A program made the translations under genes and the position numbers. Shown here piece by piece: positions 1 through 8,052 of a stretch of DNA of 64,000 bases. Position 1 is the first letter of the stretch. Every line of letters begins with the position of its first letter. Under the pieces are notes generated by a model. It saw only the letters and a program-made list of their open reading frames with translations. It had not been told where the DNA came from and ran no database searches. The DNA lies in NCBI RefSeq assembly GCF_015477355.1, contig NZ_JADLRJ010000001.1, positions 1-64,000 of the forward strand, read 5' to 3'. Source of the stretch: Nocardia blacklockiae. Lineage in GTDB: Bacteria; Actinomycetota; Actinomycetes; Mycobacteriales; Mycobacteriaceae.

Positions 1-65
1 AGCTCCCACTGCTTGTCCGTCAGCACCTGGTACCGATCACCGGTCAGTGTCGCCACGGCGACCAT
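1..65 (-). CDS. IS5/IS4-type transposase, N-terminal fragment
   Basis: Reading leftward from ATG at 65-63, the 21 complete codons visible carry the segment LTDKQWEL after a short leader. This is the characteristic opening of transposases of the IS5 family and related DUF4096-type helix-turn-helix proteins (usually LTDEQWE). The rest of the gene is outside the window, so whether it is intact is unknown. A long hairpin separates the start codon from the element end. Confidence is limited by the short length. Confidence 0.5.
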   Translation of the reverse strand, partial: MVAVATLTGDRYQVLTDKQWE

Positions 66-67
66 AA

Positions 68-102
68 TGCATGACCGGCCCGCTGTTCGGGCTGGTCATG
101 CA
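68..102. repeat. 35-nt hairpin in the leader of the transposase gene
   Basis: TGCATGACC (68-76) pairs exactly with GGTCATGCA (94-102), followed by a G-T (G-U in RNA) pair at 77/93 and GCCCG (78-82) with CGGGC (88-92), leaving a 5-nt loop. The structure ends 3 nt before the transposase start codon at 65, so in the transposase mRNA it sits immediately upstream of the start and could hide the ribosome-binding site or block read-through transcription. The pairing is seen; the role is inferred. Confidence 0.6.
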
Positions 103-160
103 AAATCTATTGGGAGACAGGCCCTAGCGCGGTTCAGTCGGCACGAACTCGATCATTTCG

Positions 161-514
161 TCAGTAGTACTGAACCAGGCAGAATTCATGGTCCTCCGGA
201 TCGGCCATCACCACGACCACTCCTTCCTCGTAGTCGTGCCGCTCCCCGGTGAAGCGGCCGCCGAGCGCGACAACCTGCGCCATGCCCTGCTCTATGTCCT
301 CCACCGCCACGTCGAGGTGCAGGCGCACCTTCCCCTTCTTGGCCTCGGTCACGGGCTGAAAGACAATGCGGGGCAACGGATCGTCGAGCGTCCCCAGATA
401 CACCCAACCCGGTTGGGACGGTCCCGGCGGCCGATCCAGCAACGCGCTCCAGAACCCGGCCACCCGCTCCACATCGAGACAGTCGACCGTCACACCGATC
501 CAGCGATTCCTCAT
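161..514 (-). CDS. VOC/glyoxalase-like domain protein
   Basis: A 117-residue protein with the size and pattern of a single vicinal-oxygen-chelate (glyoxalase/bleomycin resistance) unit. The N-terminal strand (RNRWIGVTVDCLDVERVAGFW) is followed by a LHLDVAVEDIEQGMAQVVALGG segment and the closing DPEDHEFCLVQ strand, which is the usual DPDGNxF/DPEGHEFC ending. Single-unit members generally act as dimers that bind a metal or small molecule; the substrate cannot be told. It stands alone between the IS end and the McrBC genes, reading the same way as McrBC but separated from them by about 290 bases. The start is an ATG. Confidence 0.75.
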   Translation of the reverse strand: MRNRWIGVTVDCLDVERVAGFWSALLDRPPGPSQPGWVYLGTLDDPLPRIVFQPVTEAKKGKVRLHLDVAVEDIEQGMAQVVALGGRFTGERHDYEEGVVVVMADPEDHEFCLVQYY

Positions 515-802
515 CGCACCACTCTGCCGGACGAACAGGTTCCCGCAGCGACACGTCGCCGCACCGCGACGGGGTCGGAATCGGCGCAGTTGCTGGTGGG
601 CGGCAGCTCTCCCTGGGCGCCGCTGGAATCGACGTCGAACGCATGGAGCCCATCAAGATTCGGGTGCAGTGGGTGGCGCGCGTCGGTAGTGCAGCCCTGT
701 ACGTGCTCGACGGGCCACGCGCGACGACCGATCACCGCCGCATGCGTCGATATCGTCGACGGCACCCACGCCTGGCTGTGCTGGCGACGGGATTCGCATC
801 CC
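515..802. other. intergenic stretch without a recognised gene
   Basis: About 290 bases between the VOC gene and mcrC. Open frames cross it on both strands, but they are continuations of frames antisense or out of phase to the neighbours and show no recognisable domain. I see no clear terminator, RNA gene or repeat in it. Confidence 0.5.
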
Positions 803-1996
803 TCAGCGTTTGACGAGCGTATCGGCGACCGCGCGGATATCGTGCAGCAACCCGGTAGGTGGCTGTTCCAGATCGAGGACGTGCTGATGGATGACGACGC
901 CTGTGTGTTTGATGCGATGGGCACGCCTCGGCACGTTTCCCCGGGCGTAGACGAGGTGACCTTCAGGCAGGTTCAGCGCGGTGCAGTAGGCGAGCATTTG
1001 GTAAAGGTCCGCGTCGGGGAAGCCTGCGGGCTTTTCGGCCTTGTATTTGGCGTCGGCCACGGCGAGCGGGGTGCCGTCGGCGGCGTAGTAGACGAAGTCG
1101 GGAACCATGCGGATCGCGTTCCGTTCGTCGAGGTGATGGGTGGCCTGGAGAACCGAGTGACCGCCACGGTCTGCAAGCGCGTCGCGAAGCGCGACGGTGA
1201 CGAAATCCTCGAACACCTTCGCGAGGTCGAACAGAAAACCGTGTACCGCGACCTGTCCGGGCCGGTGCTCCACGGAGGTCCCGCGTAGCACAAGGCCCGC
1301 TAGGTGCAGAGCCTCGAGATAACGGGCGTTCAGACGACTGGGATTCCAGGTCGGTAGTGGTGTGCCGCGCGAGATCGGGGTGACGTCTGCGAGCCGGCCA
1401 CGCAACCGCAGCAGCGTGCGGCGCACATCGGTGGGAATACCGGGAAGACGGAGCAGGGTGTCGTCGGCCGTGCGCAAGAGGCGGTTCTCCGCGATGTCGA
1501 TGGTGTACTCGTTGTGAGTGATCTCCAGCGGGATGAGCCTGCCGTAGTGACGTCGGACCTGCTCTGCATTGCGCACACGGCCGCGGATGACCAGCGCGGT
1601 CTCGTCGGTCTCGCGATAACCCTTCAACAGCCCTCGGTGCAGTGCGTGTTCCGCTTGGCGTGCGAAGAGGCGGGCGAACGTGGGCAGCAGGTCGCGTTCC
1701 TCGTCGACACGGACATGCTCGCCGCGCCATCCCTTCGGATTTCGGCTGTAGCCCAGCAGGAACAGCAGCCGGGCGACGGGCATCTTGGGCGCGATTCGAA
1801 GGCTGATCGCCTCGCCGTCGGAGACGGGCACCGAAGCGACGCCGACGACGCTCTTCGCCCGTAGCCGCCAGTTGCCGGGGATCTCCGGGTCCGGAGTCGC
1901 CTCGACCACCCCCGACCGTGCCAGTGCCCGGCCCGCCGCGTCACTCAGCGCCCGCGACAGCGGCGCTGCGTATTCTGTCAGCGCTACATCGATCAT
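803..1996 (-). CDS. mcrC: McrC-like nuclease subunit of a McrBC-type modification-dependent restriction system
   Basis: A 397-residue protein matching the McrC layout: an N-terminal beta-rich domain that binds the McrB ring (about 1-110), a helical middle (FARLFARQAEHALHRGLLKGY, then ENRLLRTADDTLLRL) and a C-terminal PD-(D/E)xK nuclease. Catalytic residues are visible in VPDFVYY followed by AVADAKYK, giving the D...DxK arrangement of the family. McrC is recruited by the McrB GTPase ring and cuts DNA carrying modified cytosine. Its ATG overlaps the mcrB stop (ATGA, 1993-1996), so translation is coupled to mcrB. Normal family length. Confidence 0.85.
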   Translation of the reverse strand: MIDVALTEYAAPLSRALSDAAGRALARSGVVEATPDPEIPGNWRLRAKSVVGVASVPVSDGEAISLRIAPKMPVARLLFLLGYSRNPKGWRGEHVRVDEERDLLPTFARLFARQAEHALHRGLLKGYRETDETALVIRGRVRNAEQVRRHYGRLIPLEITHNEYTIDIAENRLLRTADDTLLRLPGIPTDVRRTLLRLRGRLADVTPISRGTPLPTWNPSRLNARYLEALHLAGLVLRGTSVEHRPGQVAVHGFLFDLAKVFEDFVTVALRDALADRGGHSVLQATHHLDERNAIRMVPDFVYYAADGTPLAVADAKYKAEKPAGFPDADLYQMLAYCTALNLPEGHLVYARGNVPRRAHRIKHTGVVIHQHVLDLEQPPTGLLHDIRAVADTLVKR

Positions 1997-3852
1997 TCCG
2001 AGGACGGCGTACTACTCGCCGCAGGTCCGACAGTGGAGCGCAATGCTGGAAGACCGTACCGCTGCACCACATTCAATGCGTCGCCGTAATGGTGTTCTTC
2101 CAGCAGCGGAAGGATTTTCGTGCGCCAGACGCGTTCGAGGCCACCGTCGCGGTAGACGCTCTTCTTCATGAGATAGGACGGCCCGATCAAGCAATCCTGG
2201 TCGTCGATGCGGGAATTCAACGCGTCGAGCAGGTCGGCCGGTTCCGCATCGTGGCCCTCACGCTCGAGCCACCGCCGCAGCAGACCGCGGGTCGGCTCTG
2301 CCCTCGGGGAGAGCTCCACGAAAGCGAACCTCCGCCGCATCGCCGAATCCACCAGCGCGACAGAGCGATCGGAGGTGTTCATGGTGCCGATGACGAACAG
2401 GTTCGGTGGGAGCGCGAAGTCATCGCCGGAGTATGTCAGCGGCACGGACTTGTTGCGGTATTCCAGCAGAAAATACAGTTCTCCGAACGCTTTCGCCAGG
2501 TTCGCGCGGTTGAGTTCGTCGATGACGAGGAAATGGGGGACATGGCGGTTCCCTTCGCGGGCCGCCAGGTCGGCAAGTTCGCGCAGCGGACCGTCGGTGA
2601 TCCGGAAGCCGACTTCGCGAGTTCGCGGATCCTCTCGGGGCCGGAAGCCCTCGAAGAAGTCCTCGTAGGAATAGGACGGGTGGAACTGTACGAGCTTGAC
2701 CTGTTCCGGGCCGCCGCCGAAGAATTCCGCGAGTTTCAGCGCCAGGTAGGTCTTGCCGGTGCCGGGCGGGCCGTAGAAGACGAGTTGCCGCTCGTCCCAT
2801 AGCAGTTCGCGAATTTCTCGAAGCCAGTCGAGGTCGTGCACGAGCAACTCTTCCGCCAGCTCGGCGGTCGGTTCGGGAAGTTCGAGTTCGCGGCGCGCGA
2901 GCATGGCGATCTCCGCACTGACGTCGTCCGGCGACTCACGGGCCTCCTGTTCCAGCTCCTCATCGGTGCGGCCGAGCCCGGCTACCAAGCCCGCGACGGC
3001 AGTGAGATCGACGACGTCATGCTGAACGGACAGCTTTTGCTGCAGCTCCTCGGGAATGTCTTCGTAGGGATGGCCCTCCGCTATCCACTCGACCGGCCTG
3101 CGCAGATTGGATCGGCCGCCTTCGGAGACAACCTGCTCCGCAGCTCCGATGATTTCGCCGACGTAGACGAATCCTCCGGATATCGTGCACACCGTGTCGC
3201 CGGGCTTCATCTTCGACAGGAAGGCGTGCAGTTCCTCGACCAATTGGAGTCGCTGGTTGTATGTGAGGACGGCCTCGTAGTCCTCATCGACGAATGTCCG
3301 CAACTCCGCTTTGCTGATATCCGGATCGACCTCCCGCAGGTGTTCGGCCGCGAGGCTGACCAGTCCATCGGGTCGCCAGAGTCGCTGCACGAGATCGAAA
3401 CCGGCGATGTTCGAGCCGCGCACCAGCCAGGTACGGGTAGGTCCGGACCGGGTGCCGTCCATGAAGTCTCGGAGCGGATGTCCCTGGGTGGTCCGCCATT
3501 CCATGAACCCGTTCGCACTGCGCCCGAGAACGACCTCGGCGGCGGCTGACGGTGAACCACAAACGATGTCCTCGATCGTTTCCAGAAGTCCTTCCCACCT
3601 TCGCGAGGGCGTGATCCGGCCGCTCGCGAGGAGATCCTCGCGGAACTTGTGTGAAGAGGGCATCCATTTGGCGAACGAAGGCACGACCTGCGGTCGGACC
3701 GGGGAGCCGGCCAGGAGCAGGAACTTCCGGCTACCGCGAGTCCCGACTTCGGGTAGCAACCGACCGTGAGCGAGATGGCCGCTGTCGGGCAACCGGAGCT
3801 GGAATTCGAGGGTGTCGCTGGTCATCAGAGGTGAGAGCTCCTGGCGGGTCAC
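1993..3852 (-). CDS. mcrB: McrB-like AAA+ GTPase with DUF4357 and putative modified-base reader domain
   Basis: The C-terminal half (about 340-619) is a McrB AAA+ motor: Walker A GPPGTGKT, the McrB/Walker B signature IDELNRANLAKAFGEL, and the sensor motif GTMNTSDRS before MRRRFAF. The N-terminal half differs from E. coli McrB. At about 80-130 it has a DUF4357-like unit (SPSAAAEVVLGRSANGFMEW); at about 130-270 there is a segment with PGDTVCTISGGFVYVGEIIGA and RRPVEWI, which resembles the EVE/PUA-like folds used to read modified bases. The start is uncertain: GTG at 3852 overlaps the stop of a short upstream frame, ATG at 3825 is an alternative, and neither has a strong Shine-Dalgarno. Forms a two-gene operon with mcrC. 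Confidence 0.85.
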   Translation of the reverse strand: MTRQELSPLMTSDTLEFQLRLPDSGHLAHGRLLPEVGTRGSRKFLLLAGSPVRPQVVPSFAKWMPSSHKFREDLLASGRITPSRRWEGLLETIEDIVCGSPSAAAEVVLGRSANGFMEWRTTQGHPLRDFMDGTRSGPTRTWLVRGSNIAGFDLVQRLWRPDGLVSLAAEHLREVDPDISKAELRTFVDEDYEAVLTYNQRLQLVEELHAFLSKMKPGDTVCTISGGFVYVGEIIGAAEQVVSEGGRSNLRRPVEWIAEGHPYEDIPEELQQKLSVQHDVVDLTAVAGLVAGLGRTDEELEQEARESPDDVSAEIAMLARRELELPEPTAELAEELLVHDLDWLREIRELLWDERQLVFYGPPGTGKTYLALKLAEFFGGGPEQVKLVQFHPSYSYEDFFEGFRPREDPRTREVGFRITDGPLRELADLAAREGNRHVPHFLVIDELNRANLAKAFGELYFLLEYRNKSVPLTYSGDDFALPPNLFVIGTMNTSDRSVALVDSAMRRRFAFVELSPRAEPTRGLLRRWLEREGHDAEPADLLDALNSRIDDQDCLIGPSYLMKKSVYRDGGLERVWRTKILPLLEEHHYGDALNVVQRYGLPALRSTVGPAASSTPSSE

Positions 3853-4052
3853 GGGGCTGCCATCGAGCAGTCATACAGTTCGGACAGGCATCCTGCGCTG
3901 CGACCGGGCTCGACGGATCGTCGGAACCGACAGCGGCCGACATAGGTACCGGCAATGTACCAGGGCTGCGCGCCACCGGGGCGGCGATCTTGTTGGTACC
4001 GTACGTGATTCGCTTCCACGAGTTCGCGCATCTCCCGATCTCTATTGCTCAC
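3849..4052 (-). CDS. short hypothetical protein, possible first gene of the mcrBC operon
   Basis: A 67-codon frame starting at GTG 4052 with GGGAA about 8 nt upstream, and stopping in a GTGA overlap with the GTG candidate start of mcrB. The peptide is charged, without a signal peptide or membrane segment, and I recognise no domain. Only the stop-start overlap supports it; the base composition is lower in GC than the biosynthetic genes, like the mcrBC genes next to it. It could equally be non-coding leader sequence. Confidence 0.25.
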   Translation of the reverse strand: MSNRDREMRELVEANHVRYQQDRRPGGAQPWYIAGTYVGRCRFRRSVEPGRSAGCLSELYDCSMAAP

Positions 4053-4224
4053 CGAGCTCGTTCCCGGTGCCCTTTGACTGAATTGTCTTCGTATGACCGA
4101 ATTTTCGGGTGACGCCTCGAATTCGTTGTTCGCGCTTCACCGGAGATCGGGTGTGGGCGGAGTATGTTGTGTGCGCTTGCCCGCAGGGTCATTCGTCAAA
4201 CAATGGGAAACGGAGTTCTCCTCG

Positions 4225-4728
4225 ATGCGTCTGTGCCGAGCGATGGTGATCGCGGCGGGTTTGTTGTCCGTGGTGTTTACGGCTATGCCTGCGGCGGCGG
4301 CGCCGCTGCAGCCGGGTACCTACCGGATCTTCCTCGAAGCGCAACCCGCGTACGCGCTGGCGCCACCGGTGACGGCGTCGCGTCCCGTGGCGCAGGCGGG
4401 GCGCGACGACGGGGCCGACATCAGCGGGTGGGAACTCGCTCTGATCGCCTATCGGCCCGCCGGGCCGATCTTCCAGTTGCGCAATGCGACGACTCGGATG
4501 TGCTTGCAGCCCAGACGGATCGACGCGGTCAGCTACTCCGTGGGTCAGGACGTGTGCACGGTGGACGACGCCGGGCTGTGGTTCGTCGCGCGGACCGCCG
4601 GGAACTACCGGATCTCGCTGGCGTCCGACTCGAGCCTGACCGTGTACGCCGATACCGCGCAGGGAACGGCGTTGCTCGGCCGCGTCGGGGATCAGCCGCA
4701 CGCGCGATGGATCCTCCACCGGCAATGA
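4225..4728 (+). CDS. small secreted protein, possibly beta-trefoil (ricin-like) fold
   Basis: The ATG at 4225 gives 167 residues and has GGAG about 9 nt upstream; the open frame extends further left but the sequence from this ATG is a typical Sec signal peptide: MRLCR, a hydrophobic core (VIAAGLLSVVFTA) and an AAAA cleavage region near residue 26. The mature part has short repeated segments ending in WELALI, LWFV and ARWIL, spaced about 45 residues apart, and phrases such as FQLRNATTRMCL and SDSSLTVYA. That spacing suggests a beta-trefoil such as a ricin-type lectin or protease inhibitor. There is one cysteine pair candidate (MCL and DVC). Function unknown; it stands alone. Confidence 0.65.
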   Translation: MRLCRAMVIAAGLLSVVFTAMPAAAAPLQPGTYRIFLEAQPAYALAPPVTASRPVAQAGRDDGADISGWELALIAYRPAGPIFQLRNATTRMCLQPRRIDAVSYSVGQDVCTVDDAGLWFVARTAGNYRISLASDSSLTVYADTAQGTALLGRVGDQPHARWILHRQ

Positions 4729-4732
4729 CCGA

Positions 4733-5485
4733 TCAGGGCGTGCCCAACAGGCCGGTGGCGAGGTCGGTGAAGGTGGACATGGCTCGGTGGAAACCACTGG
4801 GACCCAGGGAGATTCGGGCCGCTCCGGCCGCTGCCGCGGCTGACCGCCCGTCGAAGGGCGGAGCCAGGTTGGCGTTGACCGGGGTGGCGAGATCGGTAGC
4901 GAGTTGGCGGATTACCTCCGGGTCGGTCAGGCGCAGGGGATAGACGCAATCCGCCCCGGCGGCCAGGTACAGCCGGGCTCGGCGGATCACCTCCGGTGTG
5001 GCGGCGGGGCCGTGGTGCAGGTAGGCGTCGATGCGCGCGTTGAGCACGAGGTCGACGCCCGCTGCCGTGGCCGCGGCGCGGACCGCGGCGAGGCGGTCGG
5101 CGACCAACCCGGGGTCGGCGAGCGTCCCGGGCGTCCGGTGATCGGAGTCCTCGAGGTTGCAGCCGACTGCCCCCGCCGCGAGCAGCCGATCGACGAGTTC
5201 CGTTGCGTCGCGGCCGTATCCGTCGAGGAGGTCCGCGGTCACCGGTACCGGGACGGCGCGCGCGATCCGCCGCACCACCTCGAACAGCGGATCCAGCGGG
5301 GTGTCCGGACCGTCCGGCAGGCCGAGCGCGGCGGCGACGGCGGCGCTCGAGGTGCCCACCGCCTGCCCGCCGGCGGCGACCACGCGGTCCGCCGACGCGA
5401 CGTCCCAGGCGTTCACGAGAAACAAGGGTCGTCCTGGAACATGAAGGGACCGTAGGAGTTTCGCGGCGTCGCTCAGCTCGCTCAT
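4733..5485 (-). CDS. isocitrate lyase/phosphoenolpyruvate mutase superfamily enzyme
   Basis: A 250-residue TIM-barrel protein of the ICL/PEPM family. Landmarks: LVNAWDVASADRVVAAGGQAVGTSSA at the N-terminus, VTADLLDGYG (metal-site Asp region), VGCNLEDSD, LVLNARIDAYL and GADCVYPL, in the usual order. Family members make or break C-C or P-C bonds next to a carboxylate (isocitrate, methylisocitrate, oxaloacetate, phosphonopyruvate). The swivelling loop cysteine motif KKCGH of true isocitrate lyases is absent, which points to the short oxaloacetate-decarboxylase/PEPM-like subgroup. The ATG overlaps the stop of the exporter gene upstream (5482-5485), so the two are probably one transcript. Confidence 0.8.
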   Translation of the reverse strand: MSELSDAAKLLRSLHVPGRPLFLVNAWDVASADRVVAAGGQAVGTSSAAVAAALGLPDGPDTPLDPLFEVVRRIARAVPVPVTADLLDGYGRDATELVDRLLAAGAVGCNLEDSDHRTPGTLADPGLVADRLAAVRAAATAAGVDLVLNARIDAYLHHGPAATPEVIRRARLYLAAGADCVYPLRLTDPEVIRQLATDLATPVNANLAPPFDGRSAAAAAGAARISLGPSGFHRAMSTFTDLATGLLGTP

Positions 5486-6936
5486 GCCCGCACCCCCGCG
5501 GTGTCCCGTGCCGACCGTTCCGCTCGCCGGACAACGGTGACCGCGGCGAGGACCGCGACCAGGCTGAAGCCCGCCGCGACGAGGGAGCCGCGCCGGAAGC
5601 CCTCGGCCAGGGCCGGTGTCCCGCCGCCGGACACGCCGCGCGCCACGGCGATCGCCACCGCCGCGACGACGGCCGTCCCCAGCGCGCCGCCGATCTCCCG
5701 CGCGGTCTCCACCATGCCGCCGGCTAGCCCGCTGACCTCCTCGGGTATGCCGACGAAAGCGGCGACCTGGATCGACACCAGCGACAGGCCCACCCCCGCG
5801 CCGACGGCGAGGAACCCGGGGAACAGGTCCGGCCAGTAGGCGGCGTGCACCGGCACGCGGGCGAGCCACAGCAGCCCGGCCGCCGAACTCGCCTGTGCGA
5901 CAACCAATGACCACCCGGCCCCGAGCCGCGCCAGGACCACCGGCGCGATCCCCGCCGCCACCACGACCGCCGTCGCCGCGATCGCCAGGTACGCCACGCC
6001 CGTGCGCAGCGCCGAGTACCCGAGCACCTGCTGCATCAGCAGCGAGGCCTGGAAGATCGTCGCGAAGAACGCCGCATACACCAGCGCCGCAACGAGATTC
6101 GCGGCGTTCAGGGTGGGCCGCCGGAACATCGACAGCGGCACCAGCGGCTCCGCCGTACGGTGCTCCACGACGACGAACGCCGCGAGCAGCACGACGCCGG
6201 CCGCGAGGAAGCCGAGCGTCACCGCCGAGGTCCACCCGTGCTCGACGCTCTTGTTGATGGCGTAGACCAGCGCGGCGAGCCCGGCGGTGACTGTCACCGC
6301 ACCGGCGGCGTCGAATGGCCCGCGGTGGATTTCCCGGTCTGCGGGAACGTATTTCGCGATCAGCGCGACCATCGCGGCGACGATCGGCACGTTGATGAAG
6401 AAGACCCACTGCCAGCCGGGCCCGGCGGTCAGCGCGCCGCTGACCACCACGCCGACCGAGGCCGCGCTGCCACCGGCCGCCCCGAATACGCCGAGCGCCT
6501 TGGTGCGCGCGGCGCCCTCGGGGAACGTCGCGACCAGGATGGCGAGCGCGGCCGGAGCGGTCAGCGCCGCACCGACGCCCTGCACCGCCCGCGACGCCAC
6601 CAGCTGCGCGAACGACGCCGAGATGCCGGCGGTGAGCGAGGCGACCGCGAACAGCGTCAGGCCCAGCAGCAGCATCCGGCGGCGGCCGAGCAGGTCACCG
6701 GCGCGCCCGCCGAGCAGCAGCAGACCGCCCAGCAGCAGGACGTAGGTGATGACCACCCATTGCAGATCGCCGGGCGCCAGCCCGAGATCGGCCTGGATGG
6801 CGGGCAGGGCCACGTTCACGATGGCGATGTCGAGGGTGATGATGAACTGGGCGCCGCACATCAGCGCGAGAATCGCCCCGGGATGCAGCGTCCGCCGCTC
6901 GGAAACCGGTGGCGGCAACAGAATTTCGTCGACCAT
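5482..6936 (-). CDS. DHA2-family (EmrB/QacA) MFS drug exporter
   Basis: About 484 residues with the pattern of a 14-helix MFS drug/proton antiporter: the first helix reads LMCGAQFIITLDIAIVNVALPAI, which contains the D-x-A-I-V-N-V-A-L-P motif (motif D1) of the DHA2 family, followed by GRAGDLLGRRRML (motif A) and RAVQGVGAAL (motif B). ATG at 6936 is preferred over GTG 6945 because a short purine run (AGGG) precedes it. It is translated ahead of, and overlaps, the ICL/PEPM-like gene. Substrate cannot be read from sequence; multidrug or pathway-product export are both possible. Confidence 0.9.
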   Translation of the reverse strand: MVDEILLPPPVSERRTLHPGAILALMCGAQFIITLDIAIVNVALPAIQADLGLAPGDLQWVVITYVLLLGGLLLLGGRAGDLLGRRRMLLLGLTLFAVASLTAGISASFAQLVASRAVQGVGAALTAPAALAILVATFPEGAARTKALGVFGAAGGSAASVGVVVSGALTAGPGWQWVFFINVPIVAAMVALIAKYVPADREIHRGPFDAAGAVTVTAGLAALVYAINKSVEHGWTSAVTLGFLAAGVVLLAAFVVVEHRTAEPLVPLSMFRRPTLNAANLVAALVYAAFFATIFQASLLMQQVLGYSALRTGVAYLAIAATAVVVAAGIAPVVLARLGAGWSLVVAQASSAAGLLWLARVPVHAAYWPDLFPGFLAVGAGVGLSLVSIQVAAFVGIPEEVSGLAGGMVETAREIGGALGTAVVAAVAIAVARGVSGGGTPALAEGFRRGSLVAAGFSLVAVLAAVTVVRRAERSARDTAGVRA

Positions 6937-6981
6937 ACCCTGCACAACCGGCCGGGCCGCGAAAACTCGTCGCGGCCGTCG

Positions 6982-7932
6982 TCAGCCGAGCGTGGCGGGC
7001 AGCCCGAACAGCGGGAACAGCTCCGGTTGCAAGAACGCGTGCAGCGCCACGATCTCGCCGCCCGCGCACTCCAGCACCTGGATGCCCACGGCCTCGAAGC
7101 GGTCGCCGCGGTCGCGGTACACGGCCACCGCGGGGGAGCCGTTGGCCTCGGTCGGCACCAGCCGCTTGTCCCGGCAACCGAGATCGGACTCGATCAGCCA
7201 GCGCCGGAACGCTTCCCGGCCGGACAGCCAGAACGCCACCGGCGGCATATCGATCACGGCGTCGTGCCGCAGCAGCGCGACGATGCCATCGATATCGAAG
7301 CGCTCGAAGGCGGTGACGTAGCGTTCGAGCAACTCGGTGTCGATCGGTTCGTCCGCACCGGGCGCCGCCGGTGCCGCCGCAAGGGCCGACCGGGCGCGGC
7401 GCAGCATGCTGTTGACCGCGTCCACGCTGGTGTCGAGCAGTTCGGCGACCTCGGCCGCGCGCCAGCACAGCACGTCTCGCAGGATCAGCACGGCGCGCTG
7501 GCGCGGCAGCAGATGCTGAAGGGTGGCGACGAAGGCCAGCCGCACCGACTCCCGGGAGACCGCCCGCTCCGAGGGATCGTCGGCGAGGGCGGTCGGAAAG
7601 GGTTGCAGCCAAGTCGATTCCGGCAATGCCGGGCCGAGCTCGCTGTGCGGGTCGGCGGCGGCGACCAGGTCCATCGGCAGTGCGCGCCGCCGCCGTTCCC
7701 CGGCCGCGTCGATGCACACGTTGGTCGCGATGCGATACACCCAGGGCCGCAAGCCCGCCGGATCGGCCAGGCCGCCCGCGGAACGCCAGGCCCGCATCAG
7801 GGTTTCCTGCACGGCGTCCTCGGCCTCGAGCGCGGAGCCGAGCATCCGGTAGCAGTAGCCGAACAGTGGTTGCCGCAGGGCGGCCAGGTCCCGTTCCAGC
7901 GACGGCGGGGCGAGAACTGTCGTGGGGTTCAT
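6982..7932 (-). CDS. ECF sigma factor with C-terminal SnoaL-like domain
   Basis: 316 residues. Region 2 is RQPLFGYCYRMLGSALEAEDAVQETLMRAWR with the RPWVYRIATNVCID extension; region 4 is LQHLLPRQRAVLILRDVLCWRAAEVAELLDTSVDAVNSMLRRAR. After about residue 200 a SnoaL/NTF2-like domain follows (LLERYVTAFERFDIDGIVALLRHDAV, then IQVLECAGGEIVALHAF). Such tailed ECF factors are common in actinobacteria; the tail is thought to sense a ligand or control activity in place of an anti-sigma factor. No anti-sigma gene is adjacent. Together with the exporter downstream it may form a small stress-response unit. Confidence 0.9.
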   Translation of the reverse strand: MNPTTVLAPPSLERDLAALRQPLFGYCYRMLGSALEAEDAVQETLMRAWRSAGGLADPAGLRPWVYRIATNVCIDAAGERRRRALPMDLVAAADPHSELGPALPESTWLQPFPTALADDPSERAVSRESVRLAFVATLQHLLPRQRAVLILRDVLCWRAAEVAELLDTSVDAVNSMLRRARSALAAAPAAPGADEPIDTELLERYVTAFERFDIDGIVALLRHDAVIDMPPVAFWLSGREAFRRWLIESDLGCRDKRLVPTEANGSPAVAVYRDRGDRFEAVGIQVLECAGGEIVALHAFLQPELFPLFGLPATLG

Positions 7933-8052
7933 CCGCGGTGACTCCTCGAATCGGACCGGTGCGTTCGCAGAGAACGCCTTCGACAGGTATGACCGGGGAA
8001 GTCACCGAAACTCGTCGCGCCGACCGGCACTAGCGCGGCCCTCTGCGTGCCG

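Larger units (their letters stand above)
1..126 (-). mobile_element. 5' end of an IS5-like insertion sequence, cut by the window edge
   Basis: The first 65 bases encode, on the minus strand, the start of a transposase; bases 66 to about 126 would be the leader and outer end of the element. On the minus strand the presumed end reads GGGCCTGTCTC near 113-124, which has the look of an IS terminal inverted repeat. The other end lies outside the window, so the inverted repeat and target duplication cannot be verified. The family call rests on the transposase N-terminus only. Confidence 0.5.

Noticed and set aside
161-173. TCAGTAGTACTGA palindrome at the end of the VOC gene
   Set aside because: It is short and falls on the stop codon; expected by chance as a 13-mer and no loop/T-tract for a terminator.
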